From: Nannochloropsis oceanica
Taxonomy: Eukaryota > Sar > Eustigmatophyceae > Eustigmatales > Monodopsidaceae
Assembly (NCBI GenBank): GCA_004519485.1
Contig: CP038115.1
Coordinates: 124,001-188,000 of the forward strand
DNA: 64,000 bases
Direction of reading: 5' to 3'
Shown: positions 1-9,593 of the stretch, piece by piece
How positions within the stretch are numbered: position 1 is the stretch's first letter
Layout of the letters: every line of letters begins with the position of its first letter
Program-made: the position numbers and the translations under genes
Notes under the pieces: generated by a model
What the model was told of the DNA's origin: nothing
The model's input: the letters and a program-made list of their open reading frames with translations, nothing else
The model's database searches: none

Positions 1-1
1 T

Positions 2-466
2 GGGGGCAGTGGGGGTGGTGGTGGGGAAAGCTTTGGGCCTGGAGGCTTCAAACTACCCAAGGGCACCACCCTCAAGATTTCCATTAATAATACTGCCAAC
101 GCTGCGACTGCCACGACCCCTGTCAATCCCATGGCCGCGCAGCGTAAAAAGAAGCAGCAGCAGCCACAGCAGATGCAGGTGATTTTGAATCGAAGCAGTG
201 GTCCTCGTGTGAGTATGAAGGCGATGCAAGCGGAGCGACAGGCAGGGGCAGGGGCTTTGGCCCGACGGATGGGTCGCATTTCCGTGACGCAGAATACGCG
301 GCAGATGCTTTTCAACCAAAGCCGTGGCTTGCCTCCGACTGCACCACAGCAATTGCAGGTGACGACTGCGGGGGGTGGGGGGAAAACAAAGAAAAAGATA
401 AGTTCTGGTGGAGGAATGGGTGGGGGGAACCCGCGTCAGGTGATTGTGCGGCGTCGGGTGAAATAA
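2..466 (+). CDS. 3' end of an unrecognised basic, low-complexity protein
   Basis: An open frame enters from the left edge and ends at a TAA at 464-466, so only the C-terminal ~154 residues are visible. It begins with a Gly/Ser run, continues with a short KGTTLKISINN segment, then a strongly basic Gln/Lys/Arg/Gly-rich tail ending RRRVK. No catalytic domain is visible. The composition resembles disordered RNA-binding or RNA-export adaptor tails, but that is a compositional impression, not a family match. The gene converges on VPS28. An internal ATG at 131 could start a 111-residue protein, but the frame is open and protein-like upstream of it, so I treat it as internal. Confidence 0.6.
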   Translation, partial: GGSGGGGGESFGPGGFKLPKGTTLKISINNTANAATATTPVNPMAAQRKKKQQQPQQMQVILNRSSGPRVSMKAMQAERQAGAGALARRMGRISVTQNTRQMLFNQSRGLPPTAPQQLQVTTAGGGGKTKKKISSGGGMGGGNPRQVIVRRRVK

Positions 467-1115
467 GGCAGGAGCTCTTGTCTTATTCCTCGGGGTGGGG
501 GTGGGGGTGGGGGGGAGACTAGAGCTTGATTTACGACGCGGGGGCAAATCAAGGGCAAGAGGGAAGTAGGGAGGATGTACACTTAGCAAGATGACAAACA
601 GAAGGGCTAAGCGTCGCCCAGGATTAAAAAAAACACGGAGACGGATGATGAAGGAGAGGACAGATCATTGAAACCCAAGCATGCATTGAAATTGTGAACG
701 CAGACAAAACATTTTCTTTAATAACAATATGAATAAATGCATGTGAGGGATGAAGAAGGAGGTGTACGTTTGAGGAAGAATCGCAGCAGCAGCAACAGCA
801 ACAGCTGCAACTGCAAATGCAACTGCAAATGAGGGGGAAAAAGCTAAAAAGTCCTCGTTGAGGATATCCGGTGTTTGAAGGGGAAGAGAGGGGTTTTAAA
901 AGAATGGAAGACCGACAACAAAAAAGAATCTTTGTGTTTATCAACCAATCACACATCCCCGCGAGTCGATCGAAAAGAAGTGCAAAAAGCAACAAGCAAA
1001 ACAAAAAAAATACAGTTTGAATGTTTTTGGACCCTACTATTGATTTCTATTTCCAGATGTTTGTACCACAAATACACCAAACTCTTCCTTTTCCTTCCCC
1101 CCGACCTTCCTCCTA
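467..1115. other. convergent 3' spacer
   Basis: Spacer between the end of the first gene (+) and the end of VPS28 (-). It holds a GC-rich stretch near 490-515 and a CAG/CAA/CTG-rich tract at about 783-830. I see no gene in it. Confidence 0.6.
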
Positions 1116-1838
1116 CTAATTACCGGCCTTCAACCAGGCGTGAAACGAGCTGTATCCTTGGTCCAAGTCAAAGAGCAACTGCCTCGCCTGCTCCTCCGTG
1201 ATACTGTCCATGGCCCGCATAGCATTGAGTGTGACCAGCCAATCCTCCAACTTTTTGCTGGCGACAAAGTCGGTCGGCAGCCCCGGGACGCGGGTGAGAC
1301 TCGTCATAATGTCCGTCAGCATTGGTTGCAGCTCATCAACGGCCCGCTGCTCCAACCGCACGCCGTCCATAGCCGTGATGAAGTGCTGTACCGTCTCGGC
1401 CACCTTGATGGCCTCCCCTCGCCCGTCGTCCGAGGAAGGATTGATAACCGTGGCAGGAACGCCCAGTCGAAGCAAGCGCTCCACTGCCCGGGGGCAGTCC
1501 ATGTGGTATTCACTCATAAAGGCTTGAGTGTCGGCCACTGTCTTGGCAGCCAGCACCGCGGCCTCGGTGGACTTAAATTGCGAGATCAACTTGCTGCACG
1601 CGGCGGTATAATCTTCTTGAGTGACGGCGTCACGAGCAAAGGCTGCCTCCAAATGCTCCGTGGCCTTGATGATGGAGTAGAGGTCGGCTAGGTCCTCGTA
1701 CTTGCGGCGTTCTGCGGCATTATTGATCAGTTTGATCTCTTGCTTCAGGGATGGTGGCGGCGAAGGAGCGTCGAATTTGCTTCGCGGGGGCTTGGATGGC
1801 TGTGATTGGATGGCGGCGTCGTACGGTGGAGGCTGCAT
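1116..1838 (-). CDS. VPS28: ESCRT-I subunit VPS28
   Basis: Single-exon gene for 240 residues, close to the usual ~220-240 of the family. After a short Pro-rich start, the N-terminal VPS28 core begins at INNAAERRKYEDLADLY and continues through a helical region with SEYHMDCPRAVERL. A linker leads to the C-terminal four-helix domain with TDIMTSLTRVPGLPTDF and a final region with MRAMDSITEEQARQLLFDL. In the family, the N-terminal core assembles with VPS23/TSG101 and VPS37, and the C-terminal domain recruits ESCRT-II. The complex sorts ubiquitinated cargo into multivesicular endosomes. The start is the ATG at 1836-1838, the only sensible one upstream of the core. Confidence 0.93.
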   Translation of the reverse strand: MQPPPYDAAIQSQPSKPPRSKFDAPSPPPSLKQEIKLINNAAERRKYEDLADLYSIIKATEHLEAAFARDAVTQEDYTAACSKLISQFKSTEAAVLAAKTVADTQAFMSEYHMDCPRAVERLLRLGVPATVINPSSDDGRGEAIKVAETVQHFITAMDGVRLEQRAVDELQPMLTDIMTSLTRVPGLPTDFVASKKLEDWLVTLNAMRAMDSITEEQARQLLFDLDQGYSSFHAWLKAGN

Positions 1839-2176
1839 TTTTCGTTTGAGGGGGGGGCGATCTCACCGGGAGTCTCGCTATGAACACGGGGAGAAGATGC
1901 TGGATGGCGCAATGCCGGCTGGTTCGATAAGGGTTACAAAAATCAAAGGGGGCTTTGTAGATGTAGAGGCGGGAGTTGTGAGACACGGTGTGTGATCTTC
2001 TCAAATATAGGCCAGGGTGTAAACGAAGGACTCTTTTGCCTCATAACATGACGGATACCATCGCTCGTCGTTGGAACTCAAAAATGGGGTGCTCCATGTG
2101 CACGAAAGCTTACATAAAAACGCATACACAGGGCTACAAGCAGGGTATACAATTAACACGCCGGACAACTATCGGT
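1839..2176. other. 5' flank of VPS28
   Basis: Upstream region of VPS28 up to the dispersed element. Short open frames here have no protein-like features. I see no gene. Confidence 0.5.
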
Positions 2177-2363
2177 ATTATCTAGTCAATCGGTACTCGT
2201 CTTGTCCTTTGATTATGCACGACCTATAGTCGTCGTGGTCGTCCTCGTTGGGAATCATGCACGACTACGACTAATCACACATGTGTCATGACTATCGACG
2301 ACTATTGACGACTATCGTAATAATCAGTCGTACAGGTCAGTTTAGCAGAAAAGTCGTTCAACG
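2177..2363 (+). repeat. dispersed ~185-bp element, copy A
   Basis: This stretch is clearly related to 18771-18951. Both begin with the same 14 bases (ATTATCTAGTCAAT), share TATGCACGAC followed by AGTCGTCGT and GTCGTCCTC blocks, share GGGAATCATGCAC, and end in GTCGTTCAACG or GTCGTCCAACG. Inside are short repeats of ACGACTA and GACTATCGAC. No coding potential, terminal inverted repeat or convincing target-site duplication was seen. It ends 165 bases before a plus-strand ATG at 2528. It could be a degenerate non-autonomous mobile element or a shared regulatory module. Confidence 0.75.
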
Positions 2364-2527
2364 TGTGATATAATTGTTGTGGAATCTTCCACACCCCATT
2401 GGCGCAGACACTTTCTTTATTCAACTGCTCGGCGACTTTCTACCCTTAAGCTAGCCACTCGCATCGCCGCCGCGGCGCTTCTTCAAAGTAAACTGCAACC
2501 TATCAGGGACCTCCTCCTAAACAAACA

Positions 2528-2912
2528 ATGACGTCGTCTTCAGGCATCCTTCCGATGGGCACCTTGCATGTCCGTGGCGGCGGGAGCGCTGGTACTCAAA
2601 CGCTACCTCAATACCATTATGCTCTGGTGCCAGCTGGTGGTAAATTTGAATGAAGCACCCTTTCAAATACTTGCCATCCTGAACAAATGTATGCAGTGAT
2701 AGACGAGGCAAGATGCACGAGCCAGGCGGCTGCTGCCGTCTTTTTCGCGATTGCTCGTCATCTATGCCCACTCAGGCTCTTGCTATGGGGTTCCGGAGCC
2801 AATTGTCGAAAGAACATCCTTCACCACAGTAGCTATCACCTTCAGTGGTACACGTTATGAGGGGGTAGACGTGTATGGCGGGCCTCCCGACAAGGTCTTG
2901 TTGACATTTTGA
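2528..2912 (+). CDS. possible small two-exon gene, unrecognised
   Basis: An ATG at 2528 opens a 41-codon frame (MTSSSGILPMGTLHVRGG...). A separate open frame at 2703-2912 ends with a protein-like segment, SGTRYEGVDVYGGPPDKVLL. A GT at 2640 and an AG ending at 2712 would join them in frame (2528..2639, 2713..2912), giving 103 residues across a 73-bp intron. A pyrimidine-rich leader precedes the ATG, and dispersed element copy A lies just upstream. I recognise no domain. The alternatives are two unrelated chance frames or the remnant of a decayed gene. The splice is inferred only from frame and borders. Confidence 0.3.
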
Positions 2913-3201
2913 TATGATCTAGATAAATCTCTGTCAAGAAAGGGCGAGAAAGGCAATTTTTCCAATTAACGTCGCTTACCAAGAGGGTGGTAAAAAGATA
3001 TACATCAAAAATAAACTGCAACTGTTACTCATTGAATGAGTTGATTTGCGCCTCAGGCTCACCTGTGTTAAGAACAAAAAGCCAAGTAAGTGGAGGCGAG
3101 CAGGTGTCTTCGAGAATTACTTGAAATTTGCTCAGGTGTGGTGTACTTTAATCGTGGCTTCACTCTTCCCCCAAACTTTATCACCATCAGAAATGTGCGA
3201 T

Positions 3202-4857
3202 TCATTCTTCCTTCGCATTGCTCTGGACCACAGCTTTAGAATCGCCTTTTCCCTCCTCGTCCAGCGTCCTTTTAGTTCCTCTCTTCCCACCGCCACCACC
3301 TCTCCTCAGCTCGCTGTACCGCGGCAAAGGAAAGGATATGCACAACATCTCCTTCTTCGGCGCCACGTCTCTGACTCGGTGAACACTCACCCCATTTTTG
3401 CCATTCAAGAGTTCACACCCCAGGGCATCGGAGGCGTGAGCCAGAGCCTCCGTTGTCGGGTCGTCGGCCTTGCTAAAACAATGCACGTGTACGTAAGGCC
3501 GCTCCTCCAAATAATCAAACAGCCCTTCTGCTTCTTCTTCCTCTTCTTCTTGTCCTTCCTTTCCTTCCTCCTCTCGCTCCCTCTGAGCGGAAAATTCGTC
3601 CAGGAACTCGAGGGCAGACGCAGGGAGGTTCATGATCACGTGATGCACGGGTAAACGGCGCCGTGCCCGCTCCCGGAGGAAAACCCGGCCGTCCTCGTTG
3701 TAGGGGGTCACATGGCAGTCCACCTTGTTCTTGTTGATGTTGGCAAGAAGGTAGTGGTGCGAGCGGGGGTTCAGGTCATTGGCATGGACGACGCAGCCTT
3801 TCACACCGAGAGGGACGGCGAATGGCCCGACGCCCGCGAACACGTCCCAGACCACACACGCCGCCAGTGGGCTTCGAGGGTGCCTCGCTTGAAACTGCTT
3901 GGTGATGGAGTGGATCAGACGACCGTGTTCTGTGGAGAGGCGGCTATTCCAATAAACCTCGGCGTAATTGAAGTGGAAGGTGGCCCCGCTCTCTCGGACG
4001 GACACCTCCAGGTTGTTCTCCCCAGCCAGGACCTCGAGGGGGAAGGTCCGGAAGCGCGTTTCGATGTTGCCTGTTTTATTTACCACGGTACGAATACGGG
4101 GAGAGTTCTTGTCAAGGATGACTTGGGCGATAAGACGCTTGTATGGAAGGTAGGCATCGCGGAGGTTGATATGCGCGACATGGTCGATGGTTTCGAAGGA
4201 GGTAGGGGCTTCCATTTGCAGGGGAGCGAAGAATTGCTTGAGAACTTCCTCCACAGTGAAGCAGTTGTAGTCCATGATCACTTGGTGGATGGTCAAAGAA
4301 ATTGGTGAGGACGGGGACGACGAAATGATGGGGTCAGATGCCTGCTCTTCCTAAGATTGTGGGAAGAGAAAGGGAAGAATTGGGGTTAAATTGAAGGAGG
4401 GAGCAAGGGTCTACGCAGTGAAGGAGGCATAATTCAAAAAATTAAAGAGGAGGTCCCACTTTGGTACCACTATCTGCCTGCAGACAATCACGTAGACACC
4501 GAAAGTTCTTACCTTTGCAGCCTCCACAAAAGCTTTGACAGGGGCTGGTAGGTCGGCCAGCGTGATGTCATCGCCAGTTTTGCCCTCCTCGACCTCGGTA
4601 GCGAGGAGCACCACGCGGCGCTCGTCGTTCCCATCATCAGATTTGAGAATAGCTTTCACGTGTCGGAGGCGAAGCACGTGGTTCTGCAGCTGTTTCACGG
4701 CGGCGTTGCAGAGCTTGGTTGGGAGGCGCAGGGCCACCACCCGCAGCGTACGAGTAAAGGCAGCGCGATCAAGCGTAAATTCTTCCTGCTGCACGGTAGA
4801 CGATGCACCCGCGTCCCTCGGCGCAGGCGGGGCCGTGCTGCCGCAGCCCGTGCTCAT
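3202..4857 (-). CDS. TRM5: tRNA (guanine37-N1)-methyltransferase Trm5
   Basis: Two exons, 4857..4513 and 4350..3202, joined across a 162-bp GT-AG intron in phase 0, give about 497 residues. Exon 1 carries the N-terminal Trm5 region (FTLDRAAFTRTLRVVALRLP). Exon 2 carries IDHVAHINLRDAYLPYKRLI and VILDKNSPRIRTVVNKTGNI. The SAM-binding Rossmann motif is VWDVFAGVGPFAVPLGVKG, followed by ANDLNP and the catalytic-site MNLPASALEFLD. Trm5 methylates G37 next to the anticodon, preventing frameshifting; eukaryotic Trm5 works in nucleus/cytosol and mitochondria. An acidic Glu-rich insertion (EEEGKEGQEEEEEE) precedes the C-terminal region, and the last ~35 residues are basic and low-complexity. Confidence 0.93.
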
Positions 4858-5988
4858 GGTGGGTTTGGATACCTGCGGGTGCGAAGGAGAGTGGACATGA
4901 CAGTGTGAAGAATGAAGGGCAAGGCAAACCTAACCTCCTGTTCGGGGATCCCTGAACTGATTCTGTGGTTCTCAGTCACCCCCACGCACTGTTTTTGGCC
5001 GCCAAATGTCGCTCCCCCACAGGATCTTTTTAAGGGGTTGTCCAAGGGGTAAACAGGGCAAATGGGTGTGATATGAGTGCATGTTCACTTTGGCATTTTG
5101 ACGACCACCGAGCGGTGTTCTTCGGCAGAAGAATACACAGAGGAGCAGGCCGCGGGCCTTTGACCAACGTCTTTTATGGTCTTCTGTTTCCAATGAATAT
5201 GCAGGTACCTGAATGTAACCATTTTAAGATCATTTTAATATCCGTCCTCCAACGATCCGCCCCCCCACAAACCCTCACCTTTAGCATGATATTCGACTGA
5301 AAGTCACAAGACCATTTCGGGGAGCCCCCGCGAACAACTTGTTGAACCTCAAAAACCAAAATGCTGGCACTCTGTAATCTCACCGATGCTGGCATTAACA
5401 CCTTTCTAGCGGGTACTATTCACCTAAATATGTCTTGTCATGGCCTATCTCAATCAATCACTGGATGGACTTCTCAATCTCCCCGCCCGACAATGATGGT
5501 GTGTATGTGGGTCCACATAATTCCAAGATTCTGAGAGGTTGTGGTTGTTCTGTGTTGTGCGTTGTGCCCTCGTCAAAGTCAAAAGCGATAAACGAGTAGG
5601 TTATAGCTTGAGATGAGGACCGTCTTTCGGGCAAGGTATCTTATCTAAACAGCTATTTTTCTGTGCTCAGGGTGGTGGGATTAGCAGCGTCCGAAGAGGA
5701 TGTCGCCATAACTTGACGTTACCTCAATAAGCACATTCGCCGCACAGATGTTCTCTATTGCACGTGGTTTTCTTGTTTGCTTACCGGTCGATGTGATTGC
5801 CCCTTCTACTCATCTGTCTTTGTCGCTGTCCTTGAACAGCTATCTCCTTTAGGACAAGCCTGTCATCAGGTCTCAATATTCCTTGTTGATGTATCCTCAG
5901 ATATGTCCCGGTCCATTCTTCCACACGAAACACAGCGCACTTCGCAAGTAAAGTCAAACACGCCACCATCGCAGCACACCAAGGGACA
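4858..5988. other. divergent spacer between Trm5 and HCP
   Basis: About 1.1 kb between two divergent starts, one of the longer promoter-type regions here. Open frames in it are short and look random. No RNA gene or repeat was recognised. Confidence 0.5.
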
Positions 5989-8864
5989 ATGATGCTCTCG
6001 TCATCCCACCGTCGTTTCTTGCCCTTGGGCTTGCTGTCGTTGCAGCAATTTTTCTCCAGTGCTCGTCCCAATGCCGCAGTCGCCGTCGGCTTCGTCCGTC
6101 CCTTGCACAGCAGCCCCCATCCACTCAAGTGTGCGGCCACCAACATCGCGCCTCGAGGTGCTGCCACCACCGCCGTGGATGCGGCTGCTTCCGCCAACAA
6201 GGACATGATGTGCTTTCAGTGCGAGCAGACCAAGCACGGCAGGAGTTGCAGCCCGGCGGAAGGCAGCACACAGGGTGTATGCGGCAAGACGCCCGAGACA
6301 GCGGCTCTCCAGGACCTGCTCATCCACTACACTTTTGGGGTTTCTCAATATGCACACTCTGCTCGTGTCCATGGTGGCCTATCGGACGTGGCTGTGGATC
6401 GTTTCCTCCTCGAGAGTTTATTTAGGTGAGTGTGTTGAATGTGTGTGGAAATGGGGCTAATCCTGACCTCCTTTTCCTTTTCCTTTCCTTCCTTTCCTTT
6501 CATCCCTCCAACCACCTAGTACGTTAACGAATGTGAACTTTGACCCGGACCGCTTCGTGGCTTTCATGGCCGAGGCGCAAGAGATGCGGGACCGTGCCAA
6601 GGCCCTGTACGAACAGGCTGTGAGGGGTAAGCCGGAAGCCAATACGTGCCTCGAGGGCCCCGCCGCGATGGACTTGCGGGCGCTTCAGGGCCACACTGAC
6701 AAACTAGAGACGATCGGGCATATGGTGGGCGTCAACTACCGCAAGGACATCGCTGCAAACATTGATGCCTGGTCCTTGGGCGAGCTCCTTATCTACGGCC
6801 TCAAGGGGACGGCGGCCTACGCGGACCACGCCCGCATTCTGGGCAAGGAGAGCAACCACGTGTACTCCTTTATCCACGAAGCCATGGCTACGCTGGCAGA
6901 CCTGCCTAACCAGACTACGGAGAATCTCTTCGGCATGGCCTTGCGGTGTGGCGAGATCAACCTGGAGGTGATGGAGCTTCTCGACGCGGGTTCTACTGGC
7001 CGTTATGGGCACCCTACTCCGAGTGAGGTCCGCACTACGCCGGTGAAGGGCAAGTGTATTGCGGTCTCTGGGCACGATTTGAGGGATTTGGAGGAGGTTT
7101 TGAAGCGCACCGCGGGAAAGGGCATCAACGTGTACACGTGAGTATGTCGTTTGTTGTCGGTATGGGGTAGGATAGATGATCGAGGAGAAATACAATGAAG
7201 TGATCTCTATAGTTCTTCTGATTGCTACTTCCCCTCCCATTACAACAGTCATGGCGAATTGCTTCCTGCATTTGGCTATCCTAAGCTCCGCGAGACGTAT
7301 CCTCACCTCGTCGCGAATTATGGTGGGGCGTGGCAGGCACAGAAGGTCGAGTTCAGCCGCTTCCCGGTACGTCTCTTTCGACGTTGTCTCTCCAATTATC
7401 TTTGTCATATTTTACGACCCTGCACCTTTACTTGTGCGGAAATGCGACTGCCCCTGTCACCCATTAAAGTCCCTGCTTTTCATTCTTGTCTGGAAATGCT
7501 CACGTCTTCACTCCATTCGCCCACTTCCTAAATTACCTCTTCTCCCCTCTAGGGTCCCATCGTGGTGACCACCAACTGCCTCATCGAGCCCCAAAAGGCG
7601 TACAAGGACCGCATCTACACACGAGGGGTGGTGGGGTGGAAGGGTGTCAAGCATATCAAGGACTGGGATTCTCAATTTCCGGCGGTCATCGAGCAGGCAT
7701 TGGCCTTGCCTGGCTTCCCGGAAGATACACCCAAGAATGTGACCATGACGGGGTATGGCCGCAATGCGGTGCTCGGCATGGCCGGCGATATTGTCAATGC
7801 TATCAACACGGGCGGTACGTGGTGCGGGACTGAGAGATGAAGGGATGATGAAAGGAAGGGGTGCGGCTGCGTTGAGGATAAATGAGACAGATGGCTAGCG
7901 ACACCAATGTAGTATCAGCCCGTCACCTGGTACAGCAACCTATACAAGGTCTCGATTATCATTCTACCCACGGGCTGATTACTTTAATGAAGATAGAACA
8001 AAGAAGAACCACAGCTCACCGTTTTCTTCCTCATTTTACACGGTAGATATCAAGCAAATCTACCTTATCGGCGGCTGCGACGGAGCTGAGGCCAACAGGA
8101 CATACTTTCGCGACATTGCCGTTGGTCTCCCTCGCGACTCCATAGTTTTGACATTGGGCTGCGGGAAATATAGAATGTAAGTATCGTTTCATTTGTGTGT
8201 GTCAAGGCTGTAAGTGTACACGTGCAAATGTTGGTCTTATGGTTCCTTCTGTACCATTTCCCCCACCACTGACATAGGAATAAGATCCCATTTGAGCCCA
8301 CTCTCGGAGGCATTCCTCGGCTTTTGGACATGGGACAGGTATTTGTGCTACTTTAACATAAGATGTAAAGAGAGGTCGATTGGAAAGACGGTGACAAATG
8401 GATCTACAGCCGCGATCTCAAAGAGAGTGACAATTATAAATTGCCCCCTCCCCCTTTCCCTATGACAAACAGTGCAACGATGCGTACAGTGCGATAAAGG
8501 TGGCTACGGCGCTCGCAGACGTTTATAAATGTGATGTGAATGACCTGCCTTTGCAGTACGCGATTTCCTGGTTTGAGCAAAAGGTACGTTTCTGCCCCCC
8601 CCACCGCACTCAATTCTTGCCAATAAGCTGACTGATTGCCTTTCTTTCCTCCAATGTTTCTTTATACACACGACGAAGGCTGTGGCCGTCTTTTTAACGA
8701 TGCTGAGTCTGGGTCTGAAGAATATCAAGTTGGGCCCTCAGCTTCCTGCCTTCCTTACACCTAATGTATTGCAGATACTGAGCGATAGCTACGGCGTCAG
8801 GCAGGTCAATCTGGCCGACCACGATGCGGACCTGCAGGAGATGATTAATCGCAATCCGCGCTAG
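5989..8864 (+). CDS. hybrid cluster protein (HCP, hydroxylamine reductase family)
   Basis: Eight exons: 5989..6425, 6520..7137, 7249..7366, 7553..7814, 8047..8176, 8278..8338, 8473..8583, 8679..8864. All borders are GT-AG, the frame is kept throughout, and the product is 640 residues. An N-terminal extension of ~70 residues, rich in Ser/Ala/Arg, looks like an organelle-targeting sequence. The N-terminal FeS cysteines are Cys75, Cys78, Cys87 and Cys98. All ligand positions expected for the hybrid Fe-S-O cluster can be seen: His in SGHDL, Glu in THGEL, and Cys in TTNCLI, IGGCDG, LGCGKY and CNDAY, plus Glu and Lys in WFEQK. Family members reduce hydroxylamine or NO and can act in protein S-nitrosylation, typically under low oxygen. 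The gene is unusually intron-rich for this region. Two adjacent ATGs (5989, 5992) are possible starts. Confidence 0.95.
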
Positions 8865-9593
8865 AGGGTAAGATAAGGAGGGGGAAATAATTTGTGCATG
8901 AGAAGACAAGTAAGAGAAGGTTACAAGGGGGGGCAATTTTTTTATTTTATTTTACGGAAGAGAGAGCGCACGTTTAAATGGTATCTGAAAAAATATTGAG
9001 TAGCTACAACATGTGCAAAAAAGTTATCGAAGGGATAAAAAGAGCCCATTTTAGGAGAAAGAGGAATGTTCAAGTGGATACTTGTCCGACCTAATTATAT
9101 GTGTAGTTGGAACAAAAAATGAAAGTTAGAGCAAGAAAACCAACTCAACGAGAGAACTCAGAAATGAGAATGCAGTAGAGATTTATCGTAGAAGGAATCA
9201 CGGTTTAGTATCAGCAAGCTGACACAAAGTTGAATGCCGAATGAGACACAGAAACAAGAGAAACATAGATCGGTTCGATTGTGTAGAATTCCCCTTTACC
9301 AGAAAATATTCGGATAACTTAATATAATGGATGGAGGACGACCAAACAGAGGTGAAGCAGCAAGTTGAGGATGTGGTAAGTTCCAAAATCGTGGGTTGAA
9401 AACCTTTTTGCTTTGTTGTTTCCAGCTCGCTGGTACTGACATTAATGTACACTACTACTACTACTGGCACGCCACCATCTGTCTATATCAGATTTCTGGC
9501 TATTCCACACATACATCGCCGATTCTTTCTTGACCTTTTTCTCTCCTCCTTTTCATCCATCCACCTCGCACCTACTCCTGAACTGTCATACAT
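8865..9593. other. convergent spacer HCP / RPC1
   Basis: AT-richer 3' spacer of about 0.73 kb with poly-T/poly-A runs near 8936-8955. A B-box-like string at about 9270 has no tRNA fold around it. No gene seen. Confidence 0.5.

Noticed and set aside
9262-9285. GGTTCGATT string resembling a tRNA B box
   Set aside because: No acceptor, D or anticodon stems can be formed around it on either strand.
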